Shown: in pieces, positions 1-10,307 of the stretch
How the letters are laid out: each line of letters begins with the position of its first letter
How positions within the stretch are numbered: position 1 is the first letter of the stretch
Source of the DNA: Aliiruegeria lutimaris
GTDB taxonomy: Bacteria > Pseudomonadota > Alphaproteobacteria > Rhodobacterales > Rhodobacteraceae
Assembly: GCF_900099935.1 (NCBI RefSeq)
Contig: NZ_FNEK01000034.1
Coordinates: 1 to 51,491 of the forward strand
Reading direction: 5' to 3'
Length of the DNA: 51,491 bases
Position numbers and translations under genes: made by a program
The notes under the pieces: model-generated
Database searches by the model: none
Told to the model about the DNA's origin: nothing
What the model saw: only the letters and a program-made list of their open reading frames with translations

Positions 1-320
1 ACCCTTCGTGTTGCTGGCCGAGTTGCCATCGGAGCGCCATTGGTCCGAGCGAAAATGGCGACGGCTACGATGCTGACAGCATTCGCGAAGAGATGCGGGA
101 ACGGGCCATTCAACCAGTGATCCCCATGCGGAAGTCGCGAAAGAAGCGTGTTGGCGTTGATCGCCCACTGTATCGCCTGCGGAACTTGGTGGAGAGATGC
201 TTCAACAAGCTCAAGAATGCACGCCGCGTCGCGACCCGCTACGACAAAACGGCCGAAAGCTTCCTCGGCTTCATCGATATCACATCAATCCGCCTCTGGC
301 TCCGCCATTTGTCAACATGA
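1..320 (+). mobile_element. IS5-family transposase, C-terminal fragment
   Basis: The window opens inside a transposase frame that ends at 320. The readable part holds the DDE-domain tail of IS5-type elements: a GYDAD motif followed by an RKSRKKR basic stretch, the NLVERCFNKLKNARRVATRYDK block carrying the catalytic Glu, and a short hydrophobic end. In the first 60 bases a PFVLLAE-like stretch that should precede GYDAD lies in another frame, so the gene may already be frameshifted. Only about 95 codons are visible. The fragment sits just past the mdh terminator. The rest of the element is outside the window, so whether it is intact is unknown. Confidence 0.85.
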
Positions 321-367
321 CCTAGACTCGGCCCTGAAACCGCTCTGTGATTTTCCGTCACAATAGA

Positions 368-399
368 ATGGGCCGCAGCCGTTTCCGGCTGCGGCCCAT
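368..399 (-). terminator. Strong hairpin downstream of mdh
   Basis: Two perfectly complementary 14-base arms (368-381 and 386-399) close a 4-base loop. The hairpin lies 27 bases beyond the mdh stop codon on the minus strand, where a factor-independent terminator is expected. The base run after the stem on the minus strand is only moderately T-rich. Confidence 0.8.
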
Positions 400-425
400 C
401 GTTATAGTCGGGATCTCAAGCCGGA

Positions 426-1520
<1,095 letters not shown>

Positions 1521-1528
1521 CTAAAAGC

Positions 1529-2281
1529 ATGTTCCCGGATCTTGCGATCATGGTTTTTGCCATTCCCGCCGTCCTCTTCGCCGGCATTTCCAAGGGGGGA
1601 TTCGGCTCGGGTGCGGCCTTTGCGGCGGCTCCTCTTCTGGCACTCGTGATCGAGCCCGCCATGGCGATCGGCCTGTTGTTGCCGCTGCTGATGCTGGTGG
1701 ATGCCGTCAGCCTTCGCTTCTTCTGGGGCGGCTGGCATGGGCCCTCCGCGGTGGCGCTGATGCTCGGCGCGCTTCCCGGCGTGGCGCTCGGCGTCTGGTT
1801 CTTCCAGCAGGCCGATGCCGACATGCTGCGGCTTCTGATCGGGGTGATCGCGCTGCTGTTCGTCGCCTACCAGTTGGGCCGGAACCTCGGCTGGCTGAAG
1901 ATCCCGCATATGGACTTCCGCTGGTCGACGGGCCTGCTCACTGGCGCCGTCATCGGCTTCACCAGTTTCGTCAGCCACGCCGGTGGACCGCCCGCTGCGA
2001 TCTTTCTGCTCGCCCAGGGGTTGCGCAAGGGCGTCTACCAGGCAACCTCGGTGATCGTTTTCTGGTTCGTGAACATCGCCAAGGCGATCCCCTATGCCAT
2101 GATCGGACTATTCACCAGGGAAACGCTCGTGCTGGATCTCTGGCTGGCCCCTGTCGCCGTGATCGGCGCGTTGCTCGGCGTGAAAGCGCATCACGTCGTG
2201 CCCGAATGCAGCTTCTTTGCCATAACCTATGTTCTGCTGGTCGGTGCGGGCTGCAAACTGATCTGGGACGCGCTGACCTGA
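1529..2281 (+). CDS. TSUP (TauE/SafE) family membrane permease
   Basis: This is a 250-residue, very hydrophobic protein with about eight membrane segments. The N-terminal GISKGGFGSG motif and the mid-protein GFTSFVSHAGGPPAAIFLLAQG motif are the two conserved repeats of the TauE/SafE family. Members export or import sulfite, sulfoacetate or other small anions across the inner membrane. The substrate cannot be read here. The start has an AAGGGA site six bases before the next A-rich spacer. It is divergent from mdh with 140 bases between them and has no obvious partner gene. Confidence 0.9.
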   Translation: MFPDLAIMVFAIPAVLFAGISKGGFGSGAAFAAAPLLALVIEPAMAIGLLLPLLMLVDAVSLRFFWGGWHGPSAVALMLGALPGVALGVWFFQQADADMLRLLIGVIALLFVAYQLGRNLGWLKIPHMDFRWSTGLLTGAVIGFTSFVSHAGGPPAAIFLLAQGLRKGVYQATSVIVFWFVNIAKAIPYAMIGLFTRETLVLDLWLAPVAVIGALLGVKAHHVVPECSFFAITYVLLVGAGCKLIWDALT

Positions 2282-2285
2282 GCGA

Positions 2286-2636
2286 TCAGATTTCGAACGA
2301 CGTCTCGCGCAGGTCTGCGCCTTGACTGTTCCAGTCTCCATGTCCGGTCGCCACCACGCAGGCACGCCCGTCCGGAAGGCTCCGCAGGAGAGTCCATGTT
2401 CCGTTTTCGCGCGAGCTGAAGAATTCCATCACGCTATGATCGCCGGAAACGGCCCGGGCACGCTGGACCTCCCCAAAGAGCCGGTCCAGCCCGGAGACAA
2501 CCCGCGCGCGCGGCGAACAGACCGTCTCGCCCGGGGCGGGGATAAAGCGATAGGCAGCGGTTGCCGAGAGCAGGAAGCAGGCGGCAGAGAGGACAAACCA
2601 GCGCAGTTGCGGTCGGTCGCGTCTCGGTTTCAACAT
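2286..2636 (-). CDS. Small membrane-anchored hypothetical protein
   Basis: This 116-residue protein starts with MLKPRRDRPQLR, followed by a single hydrophobic stretch (about residues 12-28) that reads as a signal anchor. The remaining roughly 85 residues would be periplasmic. Two Cys residues (in ETVCSPR and GRACVV) could form a disulfide there. I do not recognise a named family. It converges on the TSUP gene with a 4-base gap. The frame extends 14 codons further upstream, but the internal ATG fits better with the basic N-terminus followed by the membrane segment. Confidence 0.65.
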   Translation of the reverse strand: MLKPRRDRPQLRWFVLSAACFLLSATAAYRFIPAPGETVCSPRARVVSGLDRLFGEVQRARAVSGDHSVMEFFSSRENGTWTLLRSLPDGRACVVATGHGDWNSQGADLRETSFEI

Positions 2637-2852
2637 GGCATTCTCCAGACCTGCGCCCCACCGCGGCCCGCCTCGCATCCCGGTAACTCTCTATTAATAG
2701 AGTGGTTAAGAATGTCTTTACGTCGGTCGCTTCCCGGCCAGGATCGGTCGCTGCGCAAATTTCTTGCGCCATCTGGCATTGCGGCATTTCATATCTTGCG
2801 TAGCCGGTTCGGGTATGTTTTCTGCTCTGCAGCAAAATAGCAGGAGAGAGTC

Positions 2853-3722
2853 ATGGACACCGCCGCCCGCCCCTATCGTTCTGTTCTCTATATTCCCGGC
2901 TCGAAGGAACGCGCGCTGGAGAAGGCCAAGGGCCTGGCAGTGGATGCCATCATCTTCGATCTCGAAGACGCCGTGGCCGTGGACGAGAAAGTCAATGCCC
3001 GCAAGCTTCTGGCCGAGACACTCTCCGCCGGTGGCTATGGCCAGCGCGCCCAGATCGTCCGCCTGAACGGGATGGACACCGAATGGGGCGCCGAGGATCT
3101 CGCCACGATCATGGAGATCGGTCCGCAGGCCGTGCTGCTGCCCAAGGTTGAAAGCGCGGAACAGGTCGCGGCCGTGGCCGCGAAGCTCGACGCGCACCCG
3201 GCCTGTGCCGGCACCCATATCTGGGCGATGATGGAAACGTCGCGCGGCATCCTGAACGCGCTGGCCATCGCCGGGGCACCGCGCATGGCAGGTTTCGTGA
3301 TTGGCACCAACGACCTCGCCAAGGAACTGAACTGCCGCTTCCGCGCCGACCGCCTGCCGATGCAGAGCGCGTTGCAGACCTGCCTGATGGCCGCCCGCGC
3401 CGCCGGGATCGTCTGCATCGATGGCGTCTATAATTCGTTCAAGGACGAAGAGGGCCTCAAGGCCGAATGCGAACAGGGCCGGGACCTCGGCATGGACGGC
3501 AAAACGCTGATCCACCCGGCGCAGGTCGCCGTCACGAACGCCGCCTTCGCGCCGTCGGAAGCCGAGATCGAACTGGCCCGCCGCCAGATCGCCGCCTTCG
3601 AGGCCGCCGAGGCCGAAGGCCAGGGCGTGGCTGTTGTTGATGGAAAGATCGTCGAGAATCTCCATATAGTCACAGCGAAGGCCACGCTGGCAAAGGCGGA
3701 GGCCATTGAAGCCCTCGGCTAG
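2853..3722 (+). CDS. mcl2: (3S)-malyl-CoA thioesterase / CoA ester lyase-like (HpcH/HpaI family)
   Basis: This 289-residue protein belongs to the citrate lyase beta / malyl-CoA lyase family. Visible motifs are RSVLYIPGSK at the N-terminus, IFDLEDAV (acidic metal ligand), LLPKVESAEQV, METSRGILNA and FVIGTNDLAKEL. In Rhodobacter sphaeroides the paralog next to mch is Mcl2, which hydrolyses (3S)-malyl-CoA to malate and CoA, while Mcl1, encoded elsewhere, does the condensation and cleavage. The gene order here (mcl2, NnrU, DUF1737, mch) matches that layout, which is why Mcl2 is preferred over Mcl1. An AGGAGAG site lies before the ATG. Confidence 0.85.
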   Translation: MDTAARPYRSVLYIPGSKERALEKAKGLAVDAIIFDLEDAVAVDEKVNARKLLAETLSAGGYGQRAQIVRLNGMDTEWGAEDLATIMEIGPQAVLLPKVESAEQVAAVAAKLDAHPACAGTHIWAMMETSRGILNALAIAGAPRMAGFVIGTNDLAKELNCRFRADRLPMQSALQTCLMAARAAGIVCIDGVYNSFKDEEGLKAECEQGRDLGMDGKTLIHPAQVAVTNAAFAPSEAEIELARRQIAAFEAAEAEGQGVAVVDGKIVENLHIVTAKATLAKAEAIEALG

Positions 3723-3731
3723 GAGTATTTC

Positions 3732-4289
3732 ATGAGCTGGATCATTCTCATCCTCGGCGTCGCACTTTGGTGGGGCGCCCATCTGTTCAAACGTGTCGCG
3801 CCGGAGAAGCGCGCCATGATGGAAGACAGCAAGGCCAGGGGCATGGTCACCGCCGGGCTTGTCGCCGGCATCGTATTGATGGTCGTGGGCTACCGCGCCG
3901 CGCCCTTTGTCGAGATCTGGTCCCCGCCCAGCTTCCTGCGCCATCTCAACAACCTGATCGTGCTGGTCGCGATCTACATGATGTCGCCCGCTCCCAAGAA
4001 AGGCAAACTGCTCAGCGGCATGCGCCACCCGATGCTGATGGGATTCAGCCTCTGGGCCATCGCGCATTTGCTGGTCAATGGCGACCTGGCCGCGATGATC
4101 CTGTTCGGCGGTCTGCTCGCGTGGTCGCTGGTCACCCCGGGCATCATCAATCGCGCCGAGCCTGAGTGGACCGCACCGGAACCGGGCAGCATCGCCAAGG
4201 ACGCAATATTCCTCGCAGCCTCGGTCGTGTTGCTGCTGGTAATCGGTTTCATTCACGGGTGGCTCGGCTACCCGGTCTTTGGAGGGTAA
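3732..4289 (+). CDS. NnrU family membrane protein
   Basis: This is a 185-residue integral membrane protein with five to six hydrophobic segments. The HLFKRVAPEKRA loop near the N-terminus and the GMRHPMLMGFSLWAIAHLLVNGD block are typical of NnrU-like proteins. NnrU was named from denitrification loci but is widespread, and its biochemical role is unknown. It starts 9 bases after mcl2 and is followed within 5 bases by the DUF1737 gene, so the three are probably co-transcribed with mch. No nitrogen-oxide genes are nearby, which argues against a denitrification-specific role here. Confidence 0.88.
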   Translation: MSWIILILGVALWWGAHLFKRVAPEKRAMMEDSKARGMVTAGLVAGIVLMVVGYRAAPFVEIWSPPSFLRHLNNLIVLVAIYMMSPAPKKGKLLSGMRHPMLMGFSLWAIAHLLVNGDLAAMILFGGLLAWSLVTPGIINRAEPEWTAPEPGSIAKDAIFLAASVVLLLVIGFIHGWLGYPVFGG

Positions 4290-4293
4290 ACCT

Positions 4294-4497
4294 ATGAAAC
4301 TCTATCGTTTCCTGTCCGAAGACGACACATCTGCCTTCTGTCACAAGGTGACGGCGGCGCTCAACAAGGGCTGGCACCTGCACGGGGAGCCCACCTATGC
4401 CTTCGATGCGAGCCGCGGCGTGATGCGCTGCGGCCAGGCGGTGGTGAAAGAGGTGACAGGGACCTACAGCCCGGAGATCAAACTGGGGGAGCACTGA
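4294..4497 (+). CDS. DUF1737 domain small protein
   Basis: This 67-residue protein starts MKLYRFLSEDD and contains the KVTAALNKGWHLHGEPTYAFD segment typical of DUF1737 proteins. These are small soluble proteins of unknown role. It lies between nnrU-like and mch genes with gaps of 4 and 3 bases, so it is surely translated from the same message. The ATG at 4294 has a GGAGGG site just upstream; an alternative start 15 bases earlier would lie on top of that site. Confidence 0.85.
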   Translation: MKLYRFLSEDDTSAFCHKVTAALNKGWHLHGEPTYAFDASRGVMRCGQAVVKEVTGTYSPEIKLGEH

Positions 4498-4500
4498 CGC

Positions 4501-5532
4501 ATGGCCAAGACCAATCCGGGCCGTTTCTTTGAGGATTACAGGCTGGGCGAGGTGATCGCCCACGCCGTGCCGCGCACCGTTTCGGGTGGCGAGCGGGCGC
4601 TCTATCACGCGCTCTACCCGTCCCGTTTCGCGCTGGCCTCCTCGGATGAATTCGCGCGCGCAAGCGGTCTGCCCGCCGCGCCGATGGACGACCTGATCAC
4701 CTTTCACACGGTGTTCGGCAAGACCGTCCCGGATATCTCGCTCAATGCGGTGGCCAATCTCGGCTATGCCGAGGGGTATTTCCGTAAGCCGGTCTATCCG
4801 GGTGACACGCTGCGCTCGGAAAGCGAGGTGATTGGCCTCAAGCAGAACTCCAACGGCAAGTCCGGCGTGGTCTATGTGCGCACCACCGGGCGCAACCAGC
4901 GCGATGAAGTCGTCATGGAATACGTCCGCTGGGTGATGGTCCGGAAGGGCGATCTCGACGCGCCCGCGCCGGAAACCGTCCTGCCCGATCTGGCCAAGGC
5001 GGTCGATCCGGCCGACCTGATCATTCCCGAAGGGCTGGATTTCTCGAATTACGATTTCACGCTCGCCGGCGAGCCGCATCGCTGGGGCGATTACGAGATC
5101 GGCGAACAGATCGACCACGTGGATGGCGTGACCATCGAGGAAGCCGAGCACATGATGGCGACGCGGCTCTGGCAGAACACCGCCAAGGTCCATTTCGACG
5201 CCACCTTCCGCCCGGACGGTCAGCGGCTGATCTATGGCGGGCACGTCATCTCCATGGCGCGCGCACTGAGTTTCAACGGGCTGGCCAATGCGCAGATGAT
5301 CGTCGGCCTGAATGGCGGCGCACATGCCAACCCCTGCTTCTCGGGCGACACGGTCAAGGCCTGGTCGGAAGTGCTCGACAAGGCCGAAACCTCGGCGCCC
5401 GGCGTCGGCGCGGTTCGCCTCCGACTGGTGGCGACCAAGGGGGGCGATCCGTTCCGTTTGAAAGGCCAGGACGGGAAATACCTCCCCGAGGTTCTGCTCG
5501 ATCTCGATTTCTGGGCGCTGATGCCGCTCTGA
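4501..5532 (+). CDS. mch: Mesaconyl-CoA hydratase (MaoC family)
   Basis: The 343-residue length and sequence fit mesaconyl-C1-CoA hydratase, which interconverts (2R,3S)-beta-methylmalyl-CoA and mesaconyl-CoA in the ethylmalonyl-CoA pathway. Two MaoC-like hot-dog halves can be seen: RFFEDYRLGEVIAHAVPRTV at the N-terminus and HRWGDYEIGEQIDHVDGVTI at about residues 195-215. The gene ends the mcl2 cluster, converging on the mntH pseudogene with 4 bases between stop codons. Together with ccr and ecm later in the window it supplies four of the pathway-specific enzymes. Confidence 0.95.
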   Translation: MAKTNPGRFFEDYRLGEVIAHAVPRTVSGGERALYHALYPSRFALASSDEFARASGLPAAPMDDLITFHTVFGKTVPDISLNAVANLGYAEGYFRKPVYPGDTLRSESEVIGLKQNSNGKSGVVYVRTTGRNQRDEVVMEYVRWVMVRKGDLDAPAPETVLPDLAKAVDPADLIIPEGLDFSNYDFTLAGEPHRWGDYEIGEQIDHVDGVTIEEAEHMMATRLWQNTAKVHFDATFRPDGQRLIYGGHVISMARALSFNGLANAQMIVGLNGGAHANPCFSGDTVKAWSEVLDKAETSAPGVGAVRLRLVATKGGDPFRLKGQDGKYLPEVLLDLDFWALMPL

Positions 5533-5536
5533 GACC

Positions 5537-6818
5537 TCACCCGGCCGCAAGGCCGGGGATCGGCACGCCGAAGACCTGCGCCAGCAGAACGAAATTCAGT
5601 GTCAGAACCACCGCCGCACCGAGGATGCCGCCCACGCGGGTCAGCGGGCCGATGCGGAAGTCGCCCATGATATCCTTGCGGCCGACAAAGATGATGAGCG
5701 CCAACATCGGCACTGGCAGGGCGATACTCAGGATCACCTGGCTCATGACCAGCGCCTCGGTCGCGTTGACGCCGAGCGCGACCACGGCGAAGGCCGGGGC
5801 CATGGTGACGAGCCGGCGCAGCCAGATCGGGATGCGTATGTGCAGGAAGCCCTGCATGATCATCTGGCCGGCCATCGTGCCCACGACCGAGCTCGAAATG
5901 CCCGACGCGATCAGCGAGACGAGGAACACCGCCGAGGAGCGGCGTCAGCATGTGATAGGCGGTCTCGATCTCGGCCACCTCGCTATAGCCGAGGTGAAAG
6001 GCGCTCGAGGCCATCATCACCATCGCCATGTTGATCATCCCCGCCAGCGCGAGCGCAATGATCACCTCCCGGTTGGAGAAACGCAGGATCGTGCGGCGGT
6101 CCGCGTCGCTACGAATCGGTTTGCGCCCCTGCGTCAGTCCGGAATGGAGATAGATCGCGTGCGGCATGACCGTTGCGCCGATGATGCCGACCGAGATCAG
6201 CAGGGCGGTCGAATCGGGCATCTGCGGCGTGACGATCCCGGTCACGGCATCGCCCCAGGCAATTGGCGCAATGACCAGCTCGATCAGGTAACACAGCCCT
6301 ATGACGGCGACGAAGGCACCGATGATCAGCTCCATCGGCCGAAAACCGCGGCCTTCGAAGAGCAGGATGCCGTAGGTGACGATCGCCGTGACCGCCATGC
6401 CCGCCATCAGCGGCATCTGAAAGAGCAGCGCAAGGCCGATCGCTCCGCCTAGAAACTCGGCGAGGTCCGTTGCCATGGCCGCGATTTCGCTCACCGCCCA
6501 CATGACCCAGACCGTGCGGCGGGGAAAATTGTCGCGACAGAGTTCGGCGAGGTTCTTGCCGGTGACGATGCCAAGCCGCGCCGAGAGCGCCTGGAACAGC
6601 ATTGCGATCAGGTTGGCGCAGAGCACGACCCAAAGCAGCGTGTAGCCATAGCCCGCGCCAGCCTGGATATTCGTCGCGTAGTTGCCCGGGTCCATATAGG
6701 CGACAGAGGCGATCACCGCCGGACCGAAGAACAGCAGCGTCGCCCGCGGCCCGCGCCGTTTTCCGGCCAGCACCTGCGCCATTGCGGCCTGCGTTCGCAC
6801 GGTTACCCGCCCGGTCAT
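5537..6818 (-). pseudogene. mntH: Manganese transporter MntH (NRAMP), frameshifted
   Basis: Two frames together give one NRAMP protein of about 425 residues. The first part (6818 down to about 5935) has the DPGN motif in YMDPGNYATNIQAG and the MPHAIYLHSG motif in membrane segment 6. The second part (5929 to 5537) resumes with VFLVSLIASGISSSVVGTMAGQ. They are joined at HMLTPLLGG, where a few small residues expected in the family are missing and the frame shifts. Either a short out-of-frame deletion or a sequencing error explains this. Unless corrected, the protein would lose membrane segments 8-11. mntR is divergent and intact. Confidence 0.85.
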
Positions 6819-6850
6819 CTTGCAATTGCCTCGCACTCGTGAACGCCAAT

Positions 6851-6897
6851 TGCAAATGAAGCCTTGGCAACACTTCTGTCAACAGGCTTCAAATGCA
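6851..6897. promoter_or_regulatory. Imperfect inverted repeat between mntH and mntR
   Basis: The 13-base arms TGCAAATGAAGCC (6851-6863) and GGCTTCAAATGCA (6885-6897) are complementary at 11 of 13 positions. A further CAATTGC copy lies at 6822-6828 and again at 6847-6853. These AT-centred TGCAA-type repeats sit in the 163-base divergent region of a manganese transporter and its DtxR-type regulator, the expected place for a manganese-responsive operator. Which protein binds (MntR or a Mur-type Fur homolog) cannot be told from sequence. Confidence 0.5.
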
Positions 6898-6981
6898 TGA
6901 CTGGTCTGCCGAATCGCTCCACGGGTTTCGCTCGCAGGTCCGGATGCGCTAGGGTCGGCCGGAGCGCCGGGGAGAAGAGAT

Positions 6982-7458
6982 ATGCAACAGGACCGTCCGG
7001 AGGAGAGCGAGGCAGTTGTCGAGCCTGAGCGCTTCAACCAGGCGCGCGCGGCGCAATCCATGGCGGTTCTGGAAGATTACGTCGAGATGATCGGGGATCT
7101 TATCGGCGAATTCGGAGAAGCGCGGATTACCGACATCGCCCAGCGCATGGGCGTCACCCACCCGACCGCGACCAAGGCGGTGAGTCGGCTCAAGCGTGAA
7201 GGGCTGGCAATCTCCCGTCCCTATCGCGGCGTCTTCCTGACCGACCAGGGCGCGGCCATGGCCGAACGGGTACGCGCCCGGCACCGCACCGTGGTCGATC
7301 TTCTCGTTGCGATTGGCGTTCCGGCGGAGACGGCGGAACTCGATGCCGAGGGCATGGAGCACCACGTCTCGGACGTTACCCTGAAGGCCTTCGAGGCCTT
7401 TCTGCAGCGGGCCTTGCCCCCACGCGACAGGCGTGACGAGGCCACCGGAAAAGGGTAA
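6982..7458 (+). CDS. mntR: Manganese-binding transcriptional regulator MntR (DtxR family)
   Basis: This 158-residue regulator has a winged helix (EARITDIAQRMGVTHPTATKAVSRLKREGLAIS; about residues 45-78) followed by the metal-binding dimer domain, with HRTVVDLLVAIGVPAETAELDAEGMEHHVSD carrying the conserved Glu and His ligands. The family represses manganese uptake genes when Mn(II) is plentiful. It is divergent from mntH, its expected target. A GGGGAGAAG site precedes the ATG. It lacks the C-terminal SH3-like domain of DtxR proper, as is usual for MntR. Confidence 0.92.
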   Translation: MQQDRPEESEAVVEPERFNQARAAQSMAVLEDYVEMIGDLIGEFGEARITDIAQRMGVTHPTATKAVSRLKREGLAISRPYRGVFLTDQGAAMAERVRARHRTVVDLLVAIGVPAETAELDAEGMEHHVSDVTLKAFEAFLQRALPPRDRRDEATGKG

Positions 7459-7664
7459 CCTGAAACCGATTACAGGTCCGCGCCGGACGGCGGAAAACAC
7501 CATCAAACATTCGAATATGTGCTCTAAAAAGCCGAATTTCGTCTCTCGTTGCGCCAATTAACCGCGCCGCCACTGCAGCGCATTCGCGTGACACCCCGAG
7601 AAGATGTATTAGGAAAGGGGTCAAATGCGGGCCCCTACCCGCGCCAAGCAAAGGAGCTAGGTAG

Positions 7665-8063
7665 ATGACAGCAGATGTGAACCGGGGAAATCGGCCCCGG
7701 TCGCCCCACCTCTCGATTTATCGTCCGCATATCTTGATGGTCAGCTCGATCCTGATACGGATCACCGGTAATGGTTCGACCGTAGGTATGCTTCTTGTTC
7801 TGTGGTGGATGCTCGCCGCAGCGGCAGGTCCCGAAACCTATGCAGCCCACAGCGAATGGCTGTTCGGCTGGTGGCTCGCCTATATCGTCTGGTTCGGCGT
7901 TATCTGGGCGCTGTGGTACCACATGTTGGGCGGCATCCGTCACCTTATCTGGGACGAGGCCATCGGCCTTGAACTTGAAACGGCCGAAAAACTCGGCTGG
8001 ACCATCGTCGCTGGCTCCGTTCTGGGCGCCGTGCTGACCTCGGTCCTCCTTCTCATCTTCTGA
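7665..8063 (+). CDS. sdhC: Succinate dehydrogenase cytochrome b556 subunit
   Basis: This 132-residue membrane anchor starts with the RPRSPHLSIYRPHILMVSSILIRITG signature of SdhC. Three hydrophobic segments follow. The HMLGGIRHLIWD motif holds the haem-ligand His. With SdhD it binds haem b and forms the quinone site of complex II. An AAGGAG site precedes the ATG, and it begins the sdhC-sdhD-sdhA-hypothetical-sdhB operon. The 206 bases upstream hold the operon promoter, but I see no clear consensus boxes. Confidence 0.97.
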   Translation: MTADVNRGNRPRSPHLSIYRPHILMVSSILIRITGNGSTVGMLLVLWWMLAAAAGPETYAAHSEWLFGWWLAYIVWFGVIWALWYHMLGGIRHLIWDEAIGLELETAEKLGWTIVAGSVLGAVLTSVLLLIF

Positions 8064-8077
8064 TCCGGAGGCAGCAC

Positions 8078-8485
8078 ATGTCCACGTCCGACCGTCCCTC
8101 CTTCCAGACCGACCGCAAGCGCGCGACCGGCAAAGGTTCGCTGGCCAAAGGCGCCGAGCACCAGCTGGAAGTCACCTACAGCTCTTACGCGATGGCCACC
8201 GTGGTCGTCCTGTTCCTCTTCTGCGTTGCCCCGTTGGTTGGCGCGCCCTACGAAACCGTCGTCGAAGGCCTGACCCGGCCGTTCAACTTCGTCATCATGG
8301 GCCTGTTCGTGGTTTCCACGACCTATCACTGGCGCTCCAATATCAGGAAGGTGTTCGAAGACTACGTCCCGCACGGCTTCGACTTCGCCGGAATGATCAT
8401 CACCTACCTACTTGGCTGGTTCTTCTGTGGCCTGGGCCTCTTTGCCCTCGTCAAGATCCTGATCGCCTCCATGATCGCCGGTTGA
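8078..8485 (+). CDS. sdhD: Succinate dehydrogenase hydrophobic anchor subunit
   Basis: This 135-residue protein has a soluble N-terminal part ending in [11 protein letters not shown], typical of the Rhodobacteraceae SdhD, and then three membrane segments. The [17 protein letters not shown] loop carries the His and Arg expected near haem and quinone. It lies 14 bases after sdhC and 16 bases before sdhA, so the three are one transcription unit. Confidence 0.95.
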   Translation: MSTSDRPSFQTDRKRATGKGSLAKGAEHQLEVTYSSYAMATVVVLFLFCVAPLVGAPYETVVEGLTRPFNFVIMGLFVVSTTYHWRSNIRKVFEDYVPHGFDFAGMIITYLLGWFFCGLGLFALVKILIASMIAG

Positions 8486-8501
8486 GACTTCGGAGAAACA
8501 A

Positions 8502-10307
8502 ATGACCGCTTACGATATCACACACCATAACTACGACGTCGTCGTTGTGGGTGCCGGCGGCGCGGGCCTTCGGGCCACGCTCGGCATGGCCGAGCAGGGC
8601 CTCAAGACCGCCTGCGTCACCAAGGTATTCCCGACCCGCTCGCACACCGTCGCCGCTCAGGGCGGCATCGCCGCCTCGCTCGCCAACATGGGCCCGGACA
8701 ACTGGCAGTGGCACATGTACGACACCGTGAAGGGTTCCGACTGGCTCGGCGACACCGACGCGATGGAATACATGGTCCGCGAGGCGCCGAAGGCCGTTTA
8801 CGAGCTTGAGCACTATGGCGTGCCATTCTCGCGTACCGAGGAAGGCAAGATCTACCAGCGTCCCTTCGGTGGCCACACCACCGAATTCGGCGAGGGCCCC
8901 TCGGTCCAGCGGACCTGTGCCGCCGCCGACCGGACCGGCCACGCCATCCTGCACACGCTCTATGGCCAGTCGATCAAGAACGACGCGCAGTTCTTCATCG
9001 AGTATTTCGCCACCGACCTGATCATGTCCGAAGACGGCGTGTGCCAGGGCGTTCTGGCATGGAAACTCGACGACGGCACCCTGCACGCCTTCAATGCCAA
9101 GATGGTCGTTCTGGCCACTGGCGGCTATGGCCGTGCCTACTTCTCCGCCACCTCGGCGCATACCTGCACCGGCGACGGAAATGCCATGATCGCCCGTCAG
9201 GGCCTGCCCCTGCAGGACATGGAGTTCGTTCAGTTCCACCCGACCGGCATCTACGGTTCGGGCTGCCTGATCACCGAGGGTGCCCGCGGCGAAGGCGGCT
9301 ACCTGACCAACTCCGAAGGTGAGCGCTTCATGGAGCGCTATGCCCCGACCTACAAGGACCTGGCCTCGCGCGACGTGGTTTCGCGTTGCATGACCATGGA
9401 AATCCGTGACGGTCGCGGCGTTGGCCCGAACAAGGACCACATCTACCTGCACCTCAACCACATCCCGAAAGAGACGCTCGCCGAGCGCCTGCCGGGCATC
9501 ACCGAGAGCGCAGAGATCTTCGCCGGCGTCGACCTGACCCGCGAGCCGATCCCGGTCCTGCCGACGGTCCACTACAATATGGGCGGCATCCCGACGAACT
9601 ATTGGGGCGAAGTGCTGAACCCGACCGCCGACAACCCGGACGCGATCGCACCCGGCCTGATGGCCGTTGGCGAAGCGGGCTGTGCCTCCGTGCATGGCGC
9701 CAACCGTCTCGGCTCCAACTCGCTGATCGACCTCGTGGTCTTCGGCCGCGCCGCCGCCATCAAGGCCGGCCAGGTGGTCGACCCGGAAACGCCGAACCCG
9801 GAGTTCAACAAGGCCTCGCTGGACGCGGCCCTGGCGCGCTTCGACAAGGTTCGCTACGCCGATGGCGGCACCCCCACTGCCGAGCTGCGTCTCGAAATGC
9901 AGAAGACCATGCAGGACAACGCTGCCGTCTTCCGCACCGACAAGGTGCTCGCCGAGGGTTGCGAGAAGATGAAGGTGGTTGCCGGTAAGCTGGACGACCT
10001 GAAGCTCACCGACCGTTCGATGGTCTGGAACTCCGATCTGATGGAGAGCCTTGAGCTTACCAATCTCATGCCGAACGCGATGGCCACCATCGTCGGTGCC
10101 GAGGCCCGCAAGGAGAGCCGCGGGGCGCATGCCCACGAGGATTACCCGGATCGCGACGACGTCAACTGGCGCAAGCACACGCTTGCGGTCGTCGATGGCC
10201 CGAATGTGACCCTTTCCTACCGGCCCGTCCATCTTGACCCGCTCACCACTACAGAAGAAGGTGGTATTGACGTGGCCAAGATTGCACCGAAAGCGAGGGT
10301 TTACTGA
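8502..10307 (+). CDS. sdhA: Succinate dehydrogenase flavoprotein subunit
   Basis: This 601-residue catalytic subunit oxidises succinate to fumarate on the cytoplasmic face of the inner membrane. Residues 12-22 contain the FAD-binding GAGGAG loop. His48 in [11 protein letters not shown] is the residue that carries covalent FAD in the family. [21 protein letters not shown] contains the dicarboxylate-binding and catalytic residues, and [19 protein letters not shown] lies in the capping region. The C-terminus shows [18 protein letters not shown]. Its stop codon overlaps the start of the next gene (ATGA). Confidence 0.98.
   Translation: MTAYDITHHNYDVVVVGAGGAGLRATLGMAEQGLKTACVTKVFPTRSHTVAAQGGIAASLANMGPDNWQWHMYDTVKGSDWLGDTDAMEYMVREAPKAVYELEHYGVPFSRTEEGKIYQRPFGGHTTEFGEGPSVQRTCAAADRTGHAILHTLYGQSIKNDAQFFIEYFATDLIMSEDGVCQGVLAWKLDDGTLHAFNAKMVVLATGGYGRAYFSATSAHTCTGDGNAMIARQGLPLQDMEFVQFHPTGIYGSGCLITEGARGEGGYLTNSEGERFMERYAPTYKDLASRDVVSRCMTMEIRDGRGVGPNKDHIYLHLNHIPKETLAERLPGITESAEIFAGVDLTREPIPVLPTVHYNMGGIPTNYWGEVLNPTADNPDAIAPGLMAVGEAGCASVHGANRLGSNSLIDLVVFGRAAAIKAGQVVDPETPNPEFNKASLDAALARFDKVRYADGGTPTAELRLEMQKTMQDNAAVFRTDKVLAEGCEKMKVVAGKLDDLKLTDRSMVWNSDLMESLELTNLMPNAMATIVGAEARKESRGAHAHEDYPDRDDVNWRKHTLAVVDGPNVTLSYRPVHLDPLTTTEEGGIDVAKIAPKARVY

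Noticed and set aside
2718-4256. A 512-codon open frame on the minus strand
   Set aside because: It lies opposite mcl2 and the NnrU-like gene, is rich in His, Asp and Arg, and has no domain. It is a shadow caused by high GC at third codon positions.
8451-10232. A 593-codon open frame on the minus strand opposite sdhA
   Set aside because: The composition is typical of antisense frames in GC-rich genes, and sdhA on the other strand is certain.
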